From NCBI GenBank assembly GCA_016209995.1, contig JACQVC010000156.1, positions 1 to 9,522 on the forward strand: a DNA stretch of 9,522 nt. Direction: 5' to 3'. Numbering within the stretch: the stretch's first letter is position 1; each line of letters opens with the position of its first letter. The DNA is from Gemmatimonadota bacterium (GTDB lineage: Bacteria; Gemmatimonadota; Gemmatimonadetes; Longimicrobiales; Gaopeijiaceae). Below are positions 6,834 through 9,522 of this stretch, piece after piece. Below the pieces are notes generated by a model. It did no database searches. It saw only the letters and a list, made by a program, of their open reading frames with translations, and was not told where the DNA came from. A program made the translations under genes and the position numbers.

Positions 6834-7857
6834 CTCGAAGCGCGGCCTCTCGCGCCGGCAGGCGCTGAGGATCACCGCGGTGACGGGGCTCTCCCTGGCC
6901 GCGGGCGGTAGCGTCGTGGCGTCTCTTCTCCGCCGGGCTCGCCTCCATCAGGTGCGCGAGACGCGCACCCAGATGGGGACGCTCGTCACGGTCACGGTGG
7001 TTCACCCCAGCGCCGCGACCGCCCGCGCGATGGTGGCCGCCGCGTTCGCGGAGATCGCACGCCTGGAAAGGATCCTGAGCCGGCACCAGGACGGCACGCC
7101 GGTGGCTCGGTTGAACCGGGAGGGCTTTGTCACAGGAGCGCCCGCCGAGCTGCTCGCTGTGGTGCGCCGAGCCCTGCACTACTCGGACGTGACCGATGGC
7201 GCCTTCGACATTACCGTGGCGCCGCTGCTCTCGCTCTACACGTCCCGGCTGCTGGGCCAGGGAGTGCCGCCGGCCCCGTCCGAGGTCGAGCAGGCGCTCT
7301 CGCTGGTCGGGTACCGCGCAGTCCAGGTCGACGGTTCTGACATCGCATTCGCCAAGCCGGGAATGGCCATCACCCTGGACGGCATTGCCAAGGGCTTCGT
7401 CGTGGATCGTACGGTGGGCGTGCTGCTCGACTGGGGCGCGGAGCGCGTCATGGTCGCGGCGAGCGGAGACATCGCCTCGGCCGGCGGCTCGGCCACGGAC
7501 GACCACTGGCGCGTAGCCATTCAGGATCCCCGCGACGCCCACGGCTCCCGCGGCGTGCTCCGCCTGCACGGCGAGTGCGTGGCCACCTCCGGGGACTACA
7601 TGCAGAGCTTCACGCCGGACCGAAATATTCACCACATCCTCGACCCCAGGACGGGCCGATCACCCGACCACACCAGCGCGGTGACCATCGTGGCCTCGAC
7701 CGCCATGGACGCGGATGCGCTGTCGACCTCGGTGTTCGTGCTCGGCCCCCAGCGCGGGCTCCAGCTGCTCGATCGTCTGGACCGTGTCGAGGGGTTGATC
7801 ATCACCAAGGACCAGACGGAGCTGAGGACTCGCGGATTCGCTCGCTACCTGGCCTGA
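6823..7857 (+). CDS. apbE: ApbE/NosX-like FAD:protein FMN transferase
   Basis: The 344-residue product transfers FMN from FAD onto a Thr hydroxyl of target flavoproteins, in a Mg-dependent reaction outside the cytoplasm. Family motifs are all present: GAFDITVAPL (126-135), TLDGIAKGFVVD (184-195), SGD (214-216), TSGDY (255-259), HHILDPRTG (270-278) and AMDADALST (294-302), whose Asp and Thr residues are the expected metal ligands. The N-terminus has a Tat-type motif SRRQALR (10-16) followed by a hydrophobic run. No clear signal cleavage site is seen, so it may stay membrane-anchored. Its start overlaps the NosR-like stop by 11 nt. The obvious substrate is Thr170 of that protein, as NosX does for NosR in denitrifiers. 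Other flavoproteins elsewhere in the genome could also be targets. Confidence 0.92.
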   Translation: MPADSKRGLSRRQALRITAVTGLSLAAGGSVVASLLRRARLHQVRETRTQMGTLVTVTVVHPSAATARAMVAAAFAEIARLERILSRHQDGTPVARLNREGFVTGAPAELLAVVRRALHYSDVTDGAFDITVAPLLSLYTSRLLGQGVPPAPSEVEQALSLVGYRAVQVDGSDIAFAKPGMAITLDGIAKGFVVDRTVGVLLDWGAERVMVAASGDIASAGGSATDDHWRVAIQDPRDAHGSRGVLRLHGECVATSGDYMQSFTPDRNIHHILDPRTGRSPDHTSAVTIVASTAMDADALSTSVFVLGPQRGLQLLDRLDRVEGLIITKDQTELRTRGFARYLA

Positions 7858-7879
7858 CAGGCCCGGCCTGACAGGCTGG
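7851..7879. repeat. 12 bp tandem direct repeat, each copy a small hairpin, over the apbE stop
   Basis: GGCCTGACAGGC occurs at 7851-7862 and 7865-7876, a 14 nt period. The first copy contains the apbE stop codon (7855-7857). Each copy is itself a short inverted repeat around GAC; the second extends to a 7 bp stem (7863-7869 with 7873-7879, one G-T pair). There is no T-tract, so a terminator role is uncertain. The rest of 7858-8004 shows no gene and no clear promoter. Confidence 0.45.
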
Positions 7880-7989
7880 TAAACCCCGCTGAAGCAGTCC
7901 CTCGCAGGTTGCGCACCGCGGCTTTCGGCGTACTTTCTCGTTGCCCTCCGTCCCCTTAGACAACGCGAAACCGGACTCGGCGGTCCAAG

Positions 7990-7995
7990 AAGGAG
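7990..7995 (+). promoter_or_regulatory. Ribosome binding site for the Pit accessory gene
   Basis: AAGGAG lies 9 nt before the GTG at 8005 and supports that unusual start codon. Confidence 0.65.
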
Positions 7996-8004
7996 AGCCG
8001 CACC

Positions 8005-8625
8005 GTGTCACTTCGATTGCTACCGCGCGAAGAGGAGTTCTTCAACCTCTTCGTGGAAGTCGCGACCCGCACCGAGCAGGCGGCCAACCTGCTCTATCAA
8101 CTGTTCACCGATCGGCCCGAGCGCCGAAGCTATTGCGTCGACGCCATCAAACGCCTGGAGAACGAGGCGGACGAGATCACTCATGAGGTGGTGAACCGCC
8201 TGGACCGCACCTTCATCACACCGATCGACCGCGAGGACATTCACCTCCTCGCCTCGGACCTCGACGACGTGATCGACCGGATCGACGGCACCGCTCGCCG
8301 CGCCCAGATTTTTCGCCTCGGTCAGGCGCCCGAGGGCATCCCCGAGCTGTGCGACATCATTCGGCAGATCACCGCCGAGATCGCGCGGGCGGTCATCAAG
8401 CTGCGGGGCAAGGACGATGTGATGAAGCACTGCGTGGAGGCGAAACGCCTGGAGGAGGAAGGCGATGCGATCTACCACGCGATGCTGGGGCGCCTCTTCG
8501 ACACCGAGAAAGACCCCATCGCCATCGTCAAGTGGAAGGAGATCTACGACAACCTCGAGATAACCATTGACGAGGCGGAAGACGTCGCGAACGCTCTCGA
8601 ATCCATCGTCCTCAAGCACGCCTGA
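8005..8625 (+). CDS. DUF47/PhoU-like Pit accessory protein
   Basis: The 206-residue product matches the DUF47 family, all-helical proteins related to PhoU and normally encoded beside Pit phosphate permeases, where they are thought to modulate transport. Visible family traits are the helical, charged sequence, the N-terminal LPREEEFFNLF (6-16), the repeated acidic segments NEADEITHEV (53-62) and EEEGDAIYHAM (149-159), the FITPIDREDIHLLASDLDDVID core (about 70-91), and a C-terminal WKEIYDNLEITIDEAEDVANALE segment (about 177-199). The acidic E/DxxxD clusters resemble PhoU metal-binding sites. No signal peptide is present, so it should be cytoplasmic. The length is normal. The GTG start is supported by AAGGAG. 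Its stop overlaps the Pit start in TGATG, which indicates one operon with translational coupling. No Pho box was recognised upstream. Confidence 0.9.
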   Translation: MSLRLLPREEEFFNLFVEVATRTEQAANLLYQLFTDRPERRSYCVDAIKRLENEADEITHEVVNRLDRTFITPIDREDIHLLASDLDDVIDRIDGTARRAQIFRLGQAPEGIPELCDIIRQITAEIARAVIKLRGKDDVMKHCVEAKRLEEEGDAIYHAMLGRLFDTEKDPIAIVKWKEIYDNLEITIDEAEDVANALESIVLKHA

Positions 8626-9522
8626 TGGACGACGCCGTCTGGTTCGTGCTGGCGATCGTCCTGATCGCGTTCGCCTTCGATTTCGTCAACGGATTTCACG
8701 ATGCGGCGAACAGCATTGCGACGGTGGTGTCCACGCGGGTGCTGTCCCCCATGTTCGCGGTCGTGTGGGCCGCGTTCTTCAACTTCGTGGCCGCGTTCGG
8801 GTTCGGCACCGCGGTGGCTACCACGATTGGCAGCGGGCTGATCGACATCTCCATCGTCGATCCGGTGGTGATTCTGGGCGGGCTGATCGGTGCGATCGCC
8901 TGGGACCTCATCACCTGGTACGCCGGGATTCCGTCCAGCTCGTCGCACGCCCTGATCGGCGGCTATGGCGGGGCGGCGCTGGCCAAGGCGGGCGTGAGCG
9001 CGCTGATCCTGAGCGGCTGGGTGAAACCCGTGCTGTTCATCTTTTTCTCGCCGTTGATCGGAATGCTTGCGGGGATGGGACTGATGGTGGCCACGGCGTG
9101 GACGCTGCGGCGCGCGACGCCGCGCACCGTGGACAAGTACTTCCGCGCGTTGCAGCTCCTGTCCTCGGCGGCGTTCAGCCTGAGCCACGGCACCAACGAC
9201 GCGCAGAAGACGATGGGCATCGTGGTCGGCCTTCTGGTGGCGTCGCAGGCCTTGTTCCAGGATTTTCCGATCCGCGCCTTCTACCTCACCAGCACCACCG
9301 AGATTCCGATCTGGGTGATCCTCTCGGCGCACGCGGCCATCGCCGCCGGTACGTTCGCCGGTGGCTGGCGGATCGTGAAGACCATGGGGTCCCGCTTGAC
9401 CAAGCTGAAACCGGTGCACGGCTTCTGCGCGGAGCCCGGCGGCGCCGGCGCCATTTTTCTGGCCACCGCGCTCGGTGTCCCGGTGAGCACGACGCATACG
9501 ATCACCGGCTCCATCGTAGGCG
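8625..9522 (+). CDS. pit: Pit-family inorganic phosphate transporter (3' truncated by window)
   Basis: The first 299 codons of a phosphate permease of the PiT family are present; the frame is open to the window edge. The family's duplicated signature is complete in both halves: FDFVNGFHDAANSIAT (18-33) and SLSHGTNDAQKTMG (185-198), each followed by a Ser/Thr-rich loop, PSSSSHALIGG (103-113) and PVSTTHTITGS (286-296). Several hydrophobic segments alternate with short loops, as expected for an inner-membrane, cation-coupled phosphate transporter. About one last membrane segment or a little more is missing. The ATG overlaps the upstream TGA by one base, so it relies on coupled translation with the DUF47 gene. 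The sequence alone does not separate phosphate from metal-phosphate or sulfate-type substrates, but the DUF47 partner favours phosphate. Confidence 0.92.
   Translation, partial: MDDAVWFVLAIVLIAFAFDFVNGFHDAANSIATVVSTRVLSPMFAVVWAAFFNFVAAFGFGTAVATTIGSGLIDISIVDPVVILGGLIGAIAWDLITWYAGIPSSSSHALIGGYGGAALAKAGVSALILSGWVKPVLFIFFSPLIGMLAGMGLMVATAWTLRRATPRTVDKYFRALQLLSSAAFSLSHGTNDAQKTMGIVVGLLVASQALFQDFPIRAFYLTSTTEIPIWVILSAHAAIAAGTFAGGWRIVKTMGSRLTKLKPVHGFCAEPGGAGAIFLATALGVPVSTTHTITGSIVG

Noticed and set aside
7909..7936. Possible promoter TTGCGC-16 nt-TACTTT before the Pit operon
   Set aside because: The -10 matches the consensus at only about half of the positions, and similar strings are expected by chance.

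Overview
The window is a GC-rich bacterial chromosomal segment with dense coding and six genes that can be read with confidence. Five of them carry an export signal or an extracytoplasmic domain. The organism is probably a Gram-negative soil- or sediment-type bacterium. The evidence is a lipoprotein signal, Tat signals of the SRRQ type, a NosR-like membrane protein, and dispersed intergenic repeats built from units like GACGCAGAGGACAC. I recall such repeats from Gemmatimonadota, Acidobacteriota and similar groups, but the sequence alone does not prove the phylum.

Layout. At the left edge (1-151) lie two inverted repeats and a repeat cluster. A dienelactone-hydrolase-family gene follows on the minus strand (152-1075). 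A 175 bp divergent intergenic region separates it from a plus-strand lipoprotein amidohydrolase of the N-acyl-D-amino-acid deacylase type (1251-2963). After a 240 bp spacer comes a Tat-exported protein made of two near-identical VOC/glyoxalase domains (3204-4205). A 381 bp non-coding stretch then holds a strong 15 bp hairpin and several dispersed-repeat fragments.

The most coherent system is a two-gene unit, 4587-7857. The first gene is a NosR/NirI-like membrane flavoprotein and polyferredoxin with a covalent FMN attachment motif. The second, overlapping it by 11 nt, is an ApbE/NosX-like FAD:protein FMN transferase expected to install that FMN. Together they look like a complete electron-transfer module across the inner membrane. 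No nosZ, nosD, nosF, nosY or nosL is visible nearby, so the electron acceptor is unknown.

At the right end (8005-9522) is a DUF47/PhoU-like Pit accessory gene. It overlaps by 1 nt the start of a Pit-family phosphate permease, which runs off the window.

No rRNA, tRNA, CRISPR array, transposase or integrase was seen. I did not find a clearly undescribed multi-gene system. The best candidates for a second look are the orphan NosR-like/ApbE pair, the exported double-VOC protein with signs of sequence homogenisation between its halves, the amidohydrolase with Glu in place of the usual metal-binding Cys, and the intergenic repeat family.
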